Source: an uncultured Sphingomonadaceae bacterium
GTDB lineage: Bacteria > Pseudomonadota > Alphaproteobacteria > Sphingomonadales > Sphingomonadaceae
Length of the DNA: 64,000 nucleotides
Reading direction: 5' to 3'
Assembly: GCA_947497455.1 (NCBI GenBank)
Contig: CANMGU010000002.1
Location: 1,706,506 to 1,770,505, forward strand
Shown: piece by piece, positions 27,741 through 35,279 of the stretch
How positions within the stretch are numbered: position 1 is the first letter of the stretch
How the letters are laid out: each line of letters begins with the position of its first letter
Program-made: the position numbers and the translations under genes
The notes under the pieces: generated by a model
What the model was told of the DNA's origin: nothing
Seen by the model: only the letters and a program-made list of their open reading frames with translations
Database searches by the model: none

Positions 27741-28494
27741 TCTGCTGACCCGACGAAAACTTATCACCGCAAGCGCTATCGGCGCTGGCAGCTTGTTGAG
27801 CGGCTGCGATTCACTGAGCCGCAGTCCTGCCTTTCAAAATATATTGGGCAGTGCCGAAAACGCGAACTTCCTGGTCCAGCGCGCCTTGGGTGATCGGTTG
27901 GAACTGGCCAGCGAATATAGTATCAAAGATCTGTCGCCGAAGTTTCGAGCCAATGGTACACGTGATCCCGGAACGGCCGATTATACAGCCAGTGCCGCGC
28001 AAGGTTTTGCGGATTGGCAATTGCGCCTGACAGGTCTCTTTGGGAAGCCTCAGAATTTCTCTCTGGCGGCCTTGCTGTCCATGCCGCAGCGCACCCAGAT
28101 CACCCGGCATGATTGTGTTGAAGGCTGGAGCGCGATTGGCCAGTGGACTGGCGTTCCTCTGAAATTGCTACTGGATCTCGCGCAATTACAAGACAAAGCG
28201 AAATTTCTGGTTTTCCATTGTGCTGACCGGCTAGGCGGCCGTCCTTATTATGAGAGCATTGACTTGCTCGATGCATTCCATCCGCAGACGATCATGGCTC
28301 ACCGATTGAATGGAGAGGCTGTGCCGATTGAAAACGGAGCACCGCTGCGCCTGCGGGTGGAGCGGCAACTTGGCTATAAGCATGCAAAATATGTGACCGG
28401 GATTGAAGCAGTTGCAACGTTGGACAATATCGGTTCTGGCAAGGGTGGCTATTGGGAAGATGTCGCTAATTATGAGTGGTATGCTGGCATCTAG
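27733..28494 (+). CDS. molybdopterin-dependent oxidoreductase (sulfite oxidase family), Tat-exported
   Basis: A 253-residue enzyme of the sulfite oxidase/YedY molybdopterin family. The N-terminus carries a twin-arginine signal (TRRKLITASAIGAG) followed by LLSGC, a possible lipobox, so it may be a Tat-exported lipoprotein. The cofactor domain shows TRHDCVEGWSAIGQWTGVPL, where the cysteine is the expected molybdenum ligand, and RLRVERQLGYKHAKYV. It lacks the heme domain of animal sulfite oxidase. The ATG at 27733 overlaps the cytochrome b stop by 8 bp, so the two form a redox pair. The substrate is unknown; protein methionine sulfoxide (MsrP role) is one option. Confidence 0.88.
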   Translation: MNNLLTRRKLITASAIGAGSLLSGCDSLSRSPAFQNILGSAENANFLVQRALGDRLELASEYSIKDLSPKFRANGTRDPGTADYTASAAQGFADWQLRLTGLFGKPQNFSLAALLSMPQRTQITRHDCVEGWSAIGQWTGVPLKLLLDLAQLQDKAKFLVFHCADRLGGRPYYESIDLLDAFHPQTIMAHRLNGEAVPIENGAPLRLRVERQLGYKHAKYVTGIEAVATLDNIGSGKGGYWEDVANYEWYAGI

Positions 28495-28538
28495 CCATCA
28501 TTTGATAGGGGGATATTAAATGCTGAAGGAGCGCATGA

Positions 28539-29777
28539 ATGTCCATTTTGGGTAGTTTTTTAGGAAGCGTTGTAAAAAAAGGATCCATTGCCGTCATTCA
28601 TCCGGATGGCTCAACGGAAAAATTCGGAAAGCCTGAAGAGGGCTATCCGGATGTTGCCGTGCGCTTGGCTGACAAAGGCGTTATGCGTCAAATATTGCTT
28701 GATCCCCGTCTTGGCGCAGCCGAGACCTTCATGGATGGACGCCTGATTGTTGAGCAGGGCGATATTATGGAGCTCGTGCAGCTACTACGGGCCAACCGGC
28801 GCTGGGAGCGAGGTGGCCGTCTGAATGATCCGAGCGCGTTCATGAAAGCAAAAGGTTTCATCGCTGCGCGTTTGGACAGTATCAACGGACAACGCCGTTC
28901 TAAGGCCAATGTTGCCCATCACTATGATCTTAGTCGTGACCTCTATGAGCTGTTTCTCGACAAGGATATGCAATATAGCTGTGCCTATTGGACCGATCCA
29001 GCGAATACGCTCGAACAGGCTCAGCTCGACAAGAAAGCCCATATTGCCGCCAAGCTGGATTTGAAAGCTGGCCAGCGCGTACTCGATATCGGTTGTGGTT
29101 GGGGTGGCATGGCGCTTTACTTGCACCAAAAATTTGGGGTTGAAGTGTTGGGCATTACGCTCAGCGAAGAACAACTGAAAGTCGCCCAAGAGCGGGCAAA
29201 GAAAGAAGGCGTTGCCGACAAGGTGAAATTTGAGCTTATCGACTATCGCGACCTCGCAGAGCGTGAGGCGGGGCAGTTTGACAGGATAGTGTCGGTTGGC
29301 ATGTTCGAACATGTCGGGACGCCGAACTTCAAAACCTTTTTTCGCTGTGCTGCCAATCTGATGACTGACGATGGGGTTATGCTGCTCCATACAATTGGTC
29401 GGATGGGAAAACCTGGAACGACCGATGCGTTCACGCGTAAATATATTTTTCCTGGAGGTTATATCCCCGCGCTAAGCGAGACCGTGGAGGCCAGTGAGCA
29501 CTTCCGTCTAATGGCCACGGATATTGAAACGCTGCGGCTACATTACGCCCTGACCCTGCGTGAATGGTACAAGCGGACCGTGGCGAACAAGGAGAAGATC
29601 GTAGCACTATATGATGAGCGTTTTTTTCGGTTATGGACTTTCTATCTGGCCGGCGCGACAGCGGCGTTTGAAAGCGGAAGCATGTGTAACTATCAAATTC
29701 AGTTCAGCCGCAGTCGGCATTCACTGCCAATAACGCGGGACTATATAGGGGAAGTCGAGCAGAATTTGCGTGGCTGA
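28539..29777 (+). CDS. cyclopropane-fatty-acyl-phospholipid synthase family methyltransferase
   Basis: A 412-residue SAM-dependent enzyme of the CFA synthase group, slightly longer than E. coli Cfa (382). It transfers a methylene from SAM to unsaturated phospholipid chains or methylates related lipids. The SAM site is VLDIGCGWGGMALYL, followed by GITLSEEQLKVAQERA and YRDL, then the family's active-site block VSVGMFEHVG, FPGGYIPALSE and the C-terminal FQ(F/I)-type QIQFSRSRHSLP. The ATG at 28539 has AAGGAG seven bases upstream. It sits 44 bp after the molybdoenzyme and may share its operon. It acts at the inner membrane. Confidence 0.88.
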   Translation: MSILGSFLGSVVKKGSIAVIHPDGSTEKFGKPEEGYPDVAVRLADKGVMRQILLDPRLGAAETFMDGRLIVEQGDIMELVQLLRANRRWERGGRLNDPSAFMKAKGFIAARLDSINGQRRSKANVAHHYDLSRDLYELFLDKDMQYSCAYWTDPANTLEQAQLDKKAHIAAKLDLKAGQRVLDIGCGWGGMALYLHQKFGVEVLGITLSEEQLKVAQERAKKEGVADKVKFELIDYRDLAEREAGQFDRIVSVGMFEHVGTPNFKTFFRCAANLMTDDGVMLLHTIGRMGKPGTTDAFTRKYIFPGGYIPALSETVEASEHFRLMATDIETLRLHYALTLREWYKRTVANKEKIVALYDERFFRLWTFYLAGATAAFESGSMCNYQIQFSRSRHSLPITRDYIGEVEQNLRG

Positions 29778-29796
29778 TTAATATTGGTATCCCCTG

Positions 29797-30237
29797 TCAT
29801 GGATATTTTTTATCCATTGCCTCTTTGTCAAATGCAATGAGTTCCGCCAGCACGTTTCGATCTATCCGATCAAGTCGGGTAACATAGAGACATGCGGATC
29901 CCCGTTTGTGCGGCCCAAGCCTCTCAAGCAACTCCGTCTGTTTCGCTTTATTCTCTTGTTCGCTGGTGCAGCTTAGCACGTAAAGGCTGAGATTCTGTTT
30001 TCTCGGAGAAAAGCCTGAGCGGCACATATCGCCTTCGCGACCGGAATCATATTTGTAGTGATAGCTGCCAAAGCCGATGATGCTTTCTCCCCACATTTTG
30101 GGTTCTTCGCCAGTTATTTCCTTGAACATCTCCAGTAGTTCCACGGCATCCTGCCGCCGACCCTCATGCTCTACCGCGTCAATGAATGCAGTCACATCTC
30201 CGTCATTCTCTTTCGTCTTGTTTTCCGCTGTAGCCAT
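29797..30237 (-). CDS. DUF1801 protein
   Basis: A 146-residue cytoplasmic protein of the DUF1801 (YdhG-like) family, a small beta-alpha fold of unclear role. The diagnostic part is [32 protein letters not shown]-type sequence, with [12 protein letters not shown] and [11 protein letters not shown] after it. The start is the ATG at 30237, with AGGGAGG just upstream on that strand; the longer open frame to 30513 runs into the argG gene and is not real. It is divergent from argG across about 90 bp. Confidence 0.85.
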   Translation of the reverse strand: MATAENKTKENDGDVTAFIDAVEHEGRRQDAVELLEMFKEITGEEPKMWGESIIGFGSYHYKYDSGREGDMCRSGFSPRKQNLSLYVLSCTSEQENKAKQTELLERLGPHKRGSACLYVTRLDRIDRNVLAELIAFDKEAMDKKYP

Positions 30238-30327
30238 GTTTTCCTCCCTTATACTCTCTATAGCATATTGCTTACAAATTTGGAGCCTGTTAGGCGCGCC
30301 GCACATTCCATTTTCGAAAGTATCATC

Positions 30328-31551
30328 ATGAGCGATTCCGTAAAGCGTGTGGTTCTGGCCTTTTCCGGGGGGCTTGATACCAGTGTTATCCTGAAATGGC
30401 TGCAGCAGGAATATGGTTGCGAGGTTGTGACCTTTACGGCTGATCTGGGGCAGGGTGAAGAACTGGGGCCGGCACGCAAGACCGCAGAAATGCTTGGCGT
30501 TAAGCCGGAGCACATCTTTATCGATGACTTGCGCGAAGAATTTGTAAAAGACTATGTGTTCCCGATGATGCGCGCGAATGCGCTTTATGAGGGGCTCTAT
30601 CTGCTCGGTACTTCCATTGCTCGACCATTGATCTCAAAGCGTCAGATCGAGATTGCAAAGGCCACAGGCGCGGATGCTGTGGCCCATGGAGCAACAGGAA
30701 AGGGCAATGACCAGATTCGTTTCGAACTGGGCTATTACGGCCTGAATCCCGATGTGAAAGTCATCGCTCCATGGCGGGAGTGGGATTTGACCAGCCGTAC
30801 CCGACTGATTGAGTTTGCCGAAAAGCACCAGATTCCTGTTCCCAAGGACAAGCGCGGAGAAGCGCCGTTTTCAACCGACGCAAACATGTTGCACACCTCG
30901 TCCGAAGGCAAGGTACTTGAGGATCCATGGGAAGAAGTGCCTGACTATGTCTATTCGCGGACGAACAATCCGGAAGATGCACCCGATAAACCGGAATATA
31001 TCACCATCGACTTTGAACATGGCGATGGCGTAGCGATTAATGGCGAAGGCATGAGCCCCGCGACCTTGCTCGAAAGGCTCAACGAATACGGTCGAGAGCA
31101 TGGCATCGGTCGACTTGATCTGGTCGAGAATCGCTTTGTCGGCATGAAATCGCGCGGCATGTACGAGACGCCGGGTGGTACCATCTATCACGCAGCGCAT
31201 CGCGGGATCGAGCAGCTTACCCTCGATAGCGGCGCTGCCCATATGAAAGACGAGCTGGCGCCGCGCTATGCGGAACTCGTGTATAATGGCTTCTGGTTCG
31301 CGCCAGAGCGTGAGATGTTGCAGGCCGCAATCGACAAAAGCCAGGAGCGAGTGACCGGTACAGTAAGACTGAAACTCTACAAGGGATCGGTTAATGTCGT
31401 TGGTCGTAAGGCAGATGTTAACTTCAACCTATATAGCGAAGATGTTGTGACGTTTGAGGATGACGCAGGCGCTTATGACCAGAAGGATGCAGAAGGCTTT
31501 ATCAAGCTCAATGCCTTACGGCTTCGGTTGCTTGGTAAGCGTGACAGGTAA
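30328..31551 (+). CDS. argG: argininosuccinate synthase
   Basis: A 407-residue ligase joining citrulline and aspartate with ATP, the penultimate step of arginine synthesis. The PP-loop motif [15 protein letters not shown] sits at the N-terminus; [18 protein letters not shown] and the aspartate/citrulline-binding [13 protein letters not shown] are both present. Length matches the bacterial family. The ATG at 30328 aligns with known N-termini ([15 protein letters not shown]); the open frame upstream belongs to the intergenic region. No other arginine gene is near, and argH is elsewhere. Confidence 0.97.
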   Translation: MSDSVKRVVLAFSGGLDTSVILKWLQQEYGCEVVTFTADLGQGEELGPARKTAEMLGVKPEHIFIDDLREEFVKDYVFPMMRANALYEGLYLLGTSIARPLISKRQIEIAKATGADAVAHGATGKGNDQIRFELGYYGLNPDVKVIAPWREWDLTSRTRLIEFAEKHQIPVPKDKRGEAPFSTDANMLHTSSEGKVLEDPWEEVPDYVYSRTNNPEDAPDKPEYITIDFEHGDGVAINGEGMSPATLLERLNEYGREHGIGRLDLVENRFVGMKSRGMYETPGGTIYHAAHRGIEQLTLDSGAAHMKDELAPRYAELVYNGFWFAPEREMLQAAIDKSQERVTGTVRLKLYKGSVNVVGRKADVNFNLYSEDVVTFEDDAGAYDQKDAEGFIKLNALRLRLLGKRDR

Positions 31552-31562
31552 TCTGATCTGAT

Positions 31563-32537
31563 ATGCTGATCGCGATTTTCACCCTGTTGGCTGGCTTTGT
31601 CGTCTTGATCGGCGGGGGAGAACTCTTGGTACGCGGCGCGGTTCGGGTTGCCGAGCGTGCCGGGATGTCGGAATTGCTGATCGGCCTGACCATTGTCGGT
31701 TTCGGGACGTCTGCGCCTGAACTGGTCGCGAGTGTGGAAGCGGCGCGGGCCGGTTCACCAGGTATTGCCTGGGGCAATGTTGTGGGATCAAACCTCGCCA
31801 ATAGTCTGTTGATCCTGGGAACAGCGTCCCTGATTTTGCCAATGGTGGTACCGCGCGGACCGTTGTGGCGTGATGGTGGTCTGGCCATGCTCGCGACGAT
31901 CACCCTTTGGTTTGTGGCCAGTACCAGTGGCATAACCGTTGCCATTGGTTCCGGATTTCTACTCCTCCTCTGCTTGTATCTCGGCTATGCCTACTGGGCC
32001 GAAAGGACTCAGCCTGTCGGGGCTAGCGCTTTGCACGAAAAGGCAGAGTCGCTCGAAGTCACCGATACCCATTTGCATGACGAGCAACCGCTCTGGCGTT
32101 CGGTCCTGACGTTGATCGGCGGGATTGTACTGATTGTGGCTGGAGGACGCTGGCTCGTTGAAGGAGCCGTAGATCTGGCGCGGCTGGTGGGGTTGAGTGA
32201 AGCGGTCATTGGTTTGACAGTCATTGCAATCGGAACCTCGCTGCCAGAACTGGTGACTTCGGTCATTGCAGCTTACAAAGGGGCAAGTGCCGTTGCGCTG
32301 GGCAATGTGCTGGGTTCGAACATCTTCAATCTGCTGCTGATTGGCGGGGTTACCGCAGTCATTGCGCCAGGGACGATTCCAGGAGAGATCACCAACTATG
32401 GCCTGCCATTGCTGATCGCGACGTCGGTTCTGCTGATGATCTTCGCGGCGACTGGGCGCAGGATAACGCGATGGGAGGGGGCGATCCTCTTGATCATTTA
32501 CATCGCTCAACTCGTTTACAATGTGGTGGCTGTCTAA
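31563..32537 (+). CDS. calcium/sodium antiporter, YrbG/CaCA family
   Basis: A 324-residue inner-membrane antiporter of the Ca2+:cation antiporter superfamily. Two inverted repeats each carry the alpha-repeat signature: GFGTSAPELVASVEAARAG with GNVVGSNLANSLLILG in the first half, and AIGTSLPELVTSVIAAYKG with GNVLGSNIFNLLLIGG in the second. About ten helices are predicted, and the mid-protein loop is hydrophilic. It would exchange Ca2+ for Na+ or H+. It starts 11 bp after argG and could ride on its transcript, but no functional link is evident. Confidence 0.92.
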   Translation: MLIAIFTLLAGFVVLIGGGELLVRGAVRVAERAGMSELLIGLTIVGFGTSAPELVASVEAARAGSPGIAWGNVVGSNLANSLLILGTASLILPMVVPRGPLWRDGGLAMLATITLWFVASTSGITVAIGSGFLLLLCLYLGYAYWAERTQPVGASALHEKAESLEVTDTHLHDEQPLWRSVLTLIGGIVLIVAGGRWLVEGAVDLARLVGLSEAVIGLTVIAIGTSLPELVTSVIAAYKGASAVALGNVLGSNIFNLLLIGGVTAVIAPGTIPGEITNYGLPLLIATSVLLMIFAATGRRITRWEGAILLIIYIAQLVYNVVAV

Positions 32538-32579
32538 GCTCTTCCAGTGTTGCTGAAGTTTGCGAAAGGGCCGCGGAGA

Positions 32580-32608
32580 TTGACTTTGCGTTTATAATTC
32601 GATAATAC
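32580..32608 (+). promoter_or_regulatory. sigma70-type promoter of arsR
   Basis: TTGACT (32580-32585) and TAATAC (32603-32608) are separated by exactly 17 bp. The arsR ATG at 32616 is only 8 bases past the -10, so transcription would start at or next to the start codon and the message would be leaderless or nearly so. The AT-rich spacer (TTTATAATTCGATAA) is the likely ArsR binding site. Confidence 0.6.
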
Positions 32609-32615
32609 TGGAAAT

Positions 32616-32963
32616 ATGGAAACGATTCGCAATCACACCGCCGTAAATGTCCTCTCAGCACTCGCGCAGGAGCATCGTCTGGCGATATTTCGGCTACTGG
32701 TCCAGGCGGGGCGCAGCGGACTGCCTGCGGGTCAAATCGCCAAACAGCTTGATATGCCGGCGAGTTCGCTATCCTTTCACCTGTCGCACCTGAAAAATGG
32801 CGGCGTTGTGAGTGACGAAAGGGATGGGCGATCGATCATCTATCGCGCCGATTTTCAGGCGATGAACCGGCTGATGGCGTTTCTTCTGGAAAATTGCTGC
32901 GCGGGCGATGACTGCCTGCCCGCAGATGCGGCCGAAACATGTATGGAAGGACAAGACGCATGA
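32616..32963 (+). CDS. arsR: ArsR-family arsenic-responsive repressor
   Basis: A 115-residue winged-helix metalloregulator. The helix-turn-helix reads AGQIAKQLDMPASSLSFHLSHLKNGG. A C-terminal cysteine group NCCAGDDC (C94, C95, C100) matches the C-terminal As(III) site known from Acidithiobacillus ArsR rather than the CxC site in the DNA-reading helix of E. coli ArsR. When As(III) binds, the repressor should leave the promoter just upstream. It overlaps arsI by 4 bp (ATGA). The start is ATG at 32616, with no ribosome-binding site, which fits a leaderless message. Confidence 0.92.
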   Translation: METIRNHTAVNVLSALAQEHRLAIFRLLVQAGRSGLPAGQIAKQLDMPASSLSFHLSHLKNGGVVSDERDGRSIIYRADFQAMNRLMAFLLENCCAGDDCLPADAAETCMEGQDA

Positions 32964-33397
32964 AAAGATTTCACCTCAACCTGAAAGTCTCGGATCTCGA
33001 AAAGTCCCGCGCCTATTATGCGAAGCTATTCGGTGAGCAACCTGCCGTCGTGAAGCCGGACTATATCAAATGGATGCTGGATGATCCCTATATCAATTTC
33101 TCGATTGAACCCACCAGCGACGCTACTGGCGGCGAAACCGGCATCGCCCATGTCGGCCTGCAAGCAGAAAGTCCTGAAGAACTGCAAGCCGTCTACGAGC
33201 GCGTGCAGGATGCCGCCGGTCCGCGGTTCGAGGAAGGCGCGACCACCTGCTGCTATGCCTCATCAGAGAAAAACTGGACGCAAGACCCCGACGGCCTGAT
33301 CTGGGAAGCCTTTTACACCGACGGTCAGGTCACCCATTATGGGAAATTGCCTGACCTAGGCGGCGGTCAATCCGACGCTGCGTGCTGTTTGAGCTAA
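32960..33397 (+). CDS. arsI: ArsI-type organoarsenical C-As lyase (VOC family)
   Basis: A 145-residue vicinal-oxygen-chelate dioxygenase of the ArsI/CadI family, which breaks the carbon-arsenic bond of trivalent methyl- and aromatic arsenicals using Fe(II) and O2. The expected metal ligands are visible as H5 (RFHLNLKV), H64 (GIAHVGL) and E116 (IWEAFY). The vicinal cysteines that hold the arsenical are C97-C98 in TTCCYAS. A further CC pair lies near the C-terminus (AACCLS). The gene start overlaps the arsR stop by 4 bp, and aqpS follows by 10 bp, so it is the middle gene of the operon. Older databases call such genes CadI. Confidence 0.88.
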   Translation: MKRFHLNLKVSDLEKSRAYYAKLFGEQPAVVKPDYIKWMLDDPYINFSIEPTSDATGGETGIAHVGLQAESPEELQAVYERVQDAAGPRFEEGATTCCYASSEKNWTQDPDGLIWEAFYTDGQVTHYGKLPDLGGGQSDAACCLS

Positions 33398-33407
33398 GGC
33401 GCCGAAA

Positions 33408-34085
33408 ATGGGGGATTTTTCAAGGGCGCAAAAGCTCGGTGCCGAAGCGCTGGGATCGTTTTTCCTGTTTGTCACCGTGGTCGGCTCCGGGATCATGGCG
33501 GAAAATCTGGCCAGCGGGAATGTCGCCGTCGCGTTGCTCGGCAATACGTTGGCAACCGGTGCGATATTATTCGTGCTGATCGCTATATTGGCGCCGATAT
33601 CCGGTGCCCATTTCAATCCCGCCGTGACTTTTGTCATGATCTTGCGCAAAGAACTGACACCGAAAGTTGGCGTTTTGTTTGTCATTGCGCAACTGATCGG
33701 GGGTCTGATTGGTGTCTGGGCGGCCCATATCATGTTTGAGCTGCCGGTATTCCAGCTGAGCGAAAAGGTACGCACCGGCGGTGGCCAATGGCTCGGAGAA
33801 CTGATCGCCACCTTCGGCCTATTATTTACGATATTGGGCACCGTGCGCTTCCGCCCCGAATGGGTGGCACCAGCGGTAGGGCTCTATATCTCTGCGGGAT
33901 ATTGGTTCACCAGCTCGACCAGCTTTGCCAATCCGGCAATCACCGTGGGCCGGGCCTTTTCCAATAGCTTTGCCGGAATTGCACCCGCGGATGTTGCCGG
34001 ATTTGTCGCCGCTCAATTTGCCGGTGCGGCCTTGGCATGGATGGTTGCGCGCTGGTTGTTTCAGCAGTCAGATTGTCCTGCTTAA
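33408..34085 (+). CDS. aqpS: aquaglyceroporin-like MIP channel, AqpS-type
   Basis: A 225-residue MIP channel with six helices and two NPA motifs, GAHFNPAVTF and FANPAITVGR. In place of the usual arginine right after the second NPA there is ITVGR, typical of the aquaporins found in alphaproteobacterial ars operons. AqpS can pass As(III) down its gradient out of the cell and also takes up arsenicals such as methylarsenite. With ArsI upstream, the likely job is release of As(III) produced by C-As cleavage. Its stop overlaps the convergent phosphatase stop (TTAA). Confidence 0.85.
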   Translation: MGDFSRAQKLGAEALGSFFLFVTVVGSGIMAENLASGNVAVALLGNTLATGAILFVLIAILAPISGAHFNPAVTFVMILRKELTPKVGVLFVIAQLIGGLIGVWAAHIMFELPVFQLSEKVRTGGGQWLGELIATFGLLFTILGTVRFRPEWVAPAVGLYISAGYWFTSSTSFANPAITVGRAFSNSFAGIAPADVAGFVAAQFAGAALAWMVARWLFQQSDCPA

Positions 34086-34555
34086 TAGGATTCAATGAAG
34101 TCTATCTGAACCTGTGTGTCCGGAATTTTCAATCCTCGAGCTTGGGAGACCAATTCAATTGCATCTTGTGTTTTCAATCCAACAGATTTCAGGATGCAAC
34201 AAATCAGCAGCCCTGACCGCCCAATTCCTGCCCGACAATGAATACCTAGTGATTGACCTTCGGACAATTCTGCTGCCAGTCTTGTTACCACTGGTTTGAA
34301 GCTTTCCAGACCCGGAATTTGGCGATCCGGTATTGGGAACGACGTAAATTGCAGGCCAATCTGATTGCAAGTTTCTCGTTCGCTTAAAAGGCCTAGCTCG
34401 ATTTCCTCTTCGGTTTCCAACAACGAGATAATATGATCCATCCCGGACGTCTGATAAAATTTCAGATCATCCTGCAACCATTCACCCGACGGTTTTGGCA
34501 TTTGAAATAGCGAGCCGACGGTAGGACTGTTGATCTTGTAAATAGAGGGCCTCAT
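34082..34555 (-). CDS. dual-specificity/tyrosine phosphatase-like protein
   Basis: A 157-residue cysteine phosphatase with the P-loop HCRAGIGRSG, which fits the HCX5R signature. SLLETEEEIELGLLSERE and the FPIPDRQIPG motif (the general-acid aspartate) are typical of bacterial dual-specificity phosphatases. It is not a low-molecular-weight arsenate reductase. It meets aqpS tail to tail with a 4-bp overlap, so it is not part of the ars operon. Target proteins are unknown. Confidence 0.82.
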   Translation of the reverse strand: MRPSIYKINSPTVGSLFQMPKPSGEWLQDDLKFYQTSGMDHIISLLETEEEIELGLLSERETCNQIGLQFTSFPIPDRQIPGLESFKPVVTRLAAELSEGQSLGIHCRAGIGRSGLLICCILKSVGLKTQDAIELVSQARGLKIPDTQVQIDFIESY

Positions 34556-34601
34556 TTGGACGCACTAGAAGCAAACTAGCCTATCGGCAATTCTTCCATT
34601 G

Positions 34602-34645
34602 CATTGTTGGGAATCAGTCCCTAAATAGCAGTCATCCCAACATTG
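34602..34645. promoter_or_regulatory. long inverted repeat in the rimP leader
   Basis: Arms CATTGTTGGGA (34602-34612) and TCCCAACATTG (34635-34645) pair at ten of eleven positions around a 22-nt loop. It lies between the divergent phosphatase and rimP genes. It may be a leader structure of the rimP-nusA operon. Confidence 0.45.
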
Positions 34646-34660
34646 TGAGATTTTGAAGGG

Positions 34661-34684
34661 GCTGGCGCCAAACGGGGCCGGCGC
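34661..34684 (+). promoter_or_regulatory. GC-rich hairpin just upstream of rimP
   Basis: GCGCC (34665-34669) can pair with GGCGC (34680-34684), or alternatively GCTGGC (34661-34666) with GCCGGC (34677-34682). The two pairings exclude each other. It is 33 bp from the rimP start, in the place where leader control of this operon would act. Confidence 0.4.
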
Positions 34685-34716
34685 GAAAGAGTTTTGCATT
34701 TTGACTGGAGCAAGAT

Positions 34717-35277
34717 TTGACGGATATGACTGCCATTATGAACCTGATCGAACCGGAAGCGGAAGCTTTGGGTTTTGAACTGGTGCGCGTGCAGTTTGTG
34801 TCCGGCGCGGATGAGCCGACCTTACAAATCATGGCCGAGCGGCCCGAGACGGGCCAGCTCGGCATAGATGATTGCGCAGCCTTGTCGCGGCGCATTTCGG
34901 AAAAATTTGATGTATTGGAAGAAGAAGGCCGCGATCCGATTGAAGACGCGTACCGGCTGGAAGTCAGCTCGCCAGGCATTGATCGTCCGCTAACCCGCGC
35001 AAAAGATTATGCGAATTGGGCAGGGCATGAAGCGCGGATCAATCTGATTGATGCCGTTTCGGGTAAGAAACAGTTGCGCGGCTTGCTTGACGGGATCGAA
35101 GGTGAGATAATAGCGATTGACGATCGCAAGGCGGGGCGTCAAACGACAACCCTCGACAACGTGCATAGCGCGAAGCTGATTCTGACCGACGCCCTGATTG
35201 CTGCGACCATTCCGGTTTCTGCCGATGGCGCGGATGAAATTGAAGAAGATACTCTAAACGAAGAACAGGAAGACTAA
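34717..35277 (+). CDS. rimP: ribosome maturation factor RimP
   Basis: A 186-residue protein that helps assemble the 30S subunit. It begins with EPEAEALGFELVRVQF and contains the family's YRLEVSSPGIDRPLTR motif in the middle; the acidic C-terminal tail (DEIEEDTLNEEQED) is an addition seen in sphingomonads. The start is TTG at 34717, because GGAG (34707-34710) is six bases upstream and the resulting MTD start fits relatives; the ATG at 34726 is 15 bases from it. It heads the rimP-nusA-ylxR-infB series, with nusA starting two bases after its stop. Confidence 0.93.
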   Translation: MTDMTAIMNLIEPEAEALGFELVRVQFVSGADEPTLQIMAERPETGQLGIDDCAALSRRISEKFDVLEEEGRDPIEDAYRLEVSSPGIDRPLTRAKDYANWAGHEARINLIDAVSGKKQLRGLLDGIEGEIIAIDDRKAGRQTTTLDNVHSAKLILTDALIAATIPVSADGADEIEEDTLNEEQED

Positions 35278-35279
35278 TC

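Noticed and set aside
34082-34555. Arsenate reductase ArsC
   Set aside because: The P-loop HCRAGIGRSG and domain layout are of dual-specificity phosphatases, and the gene faces the ars operon.
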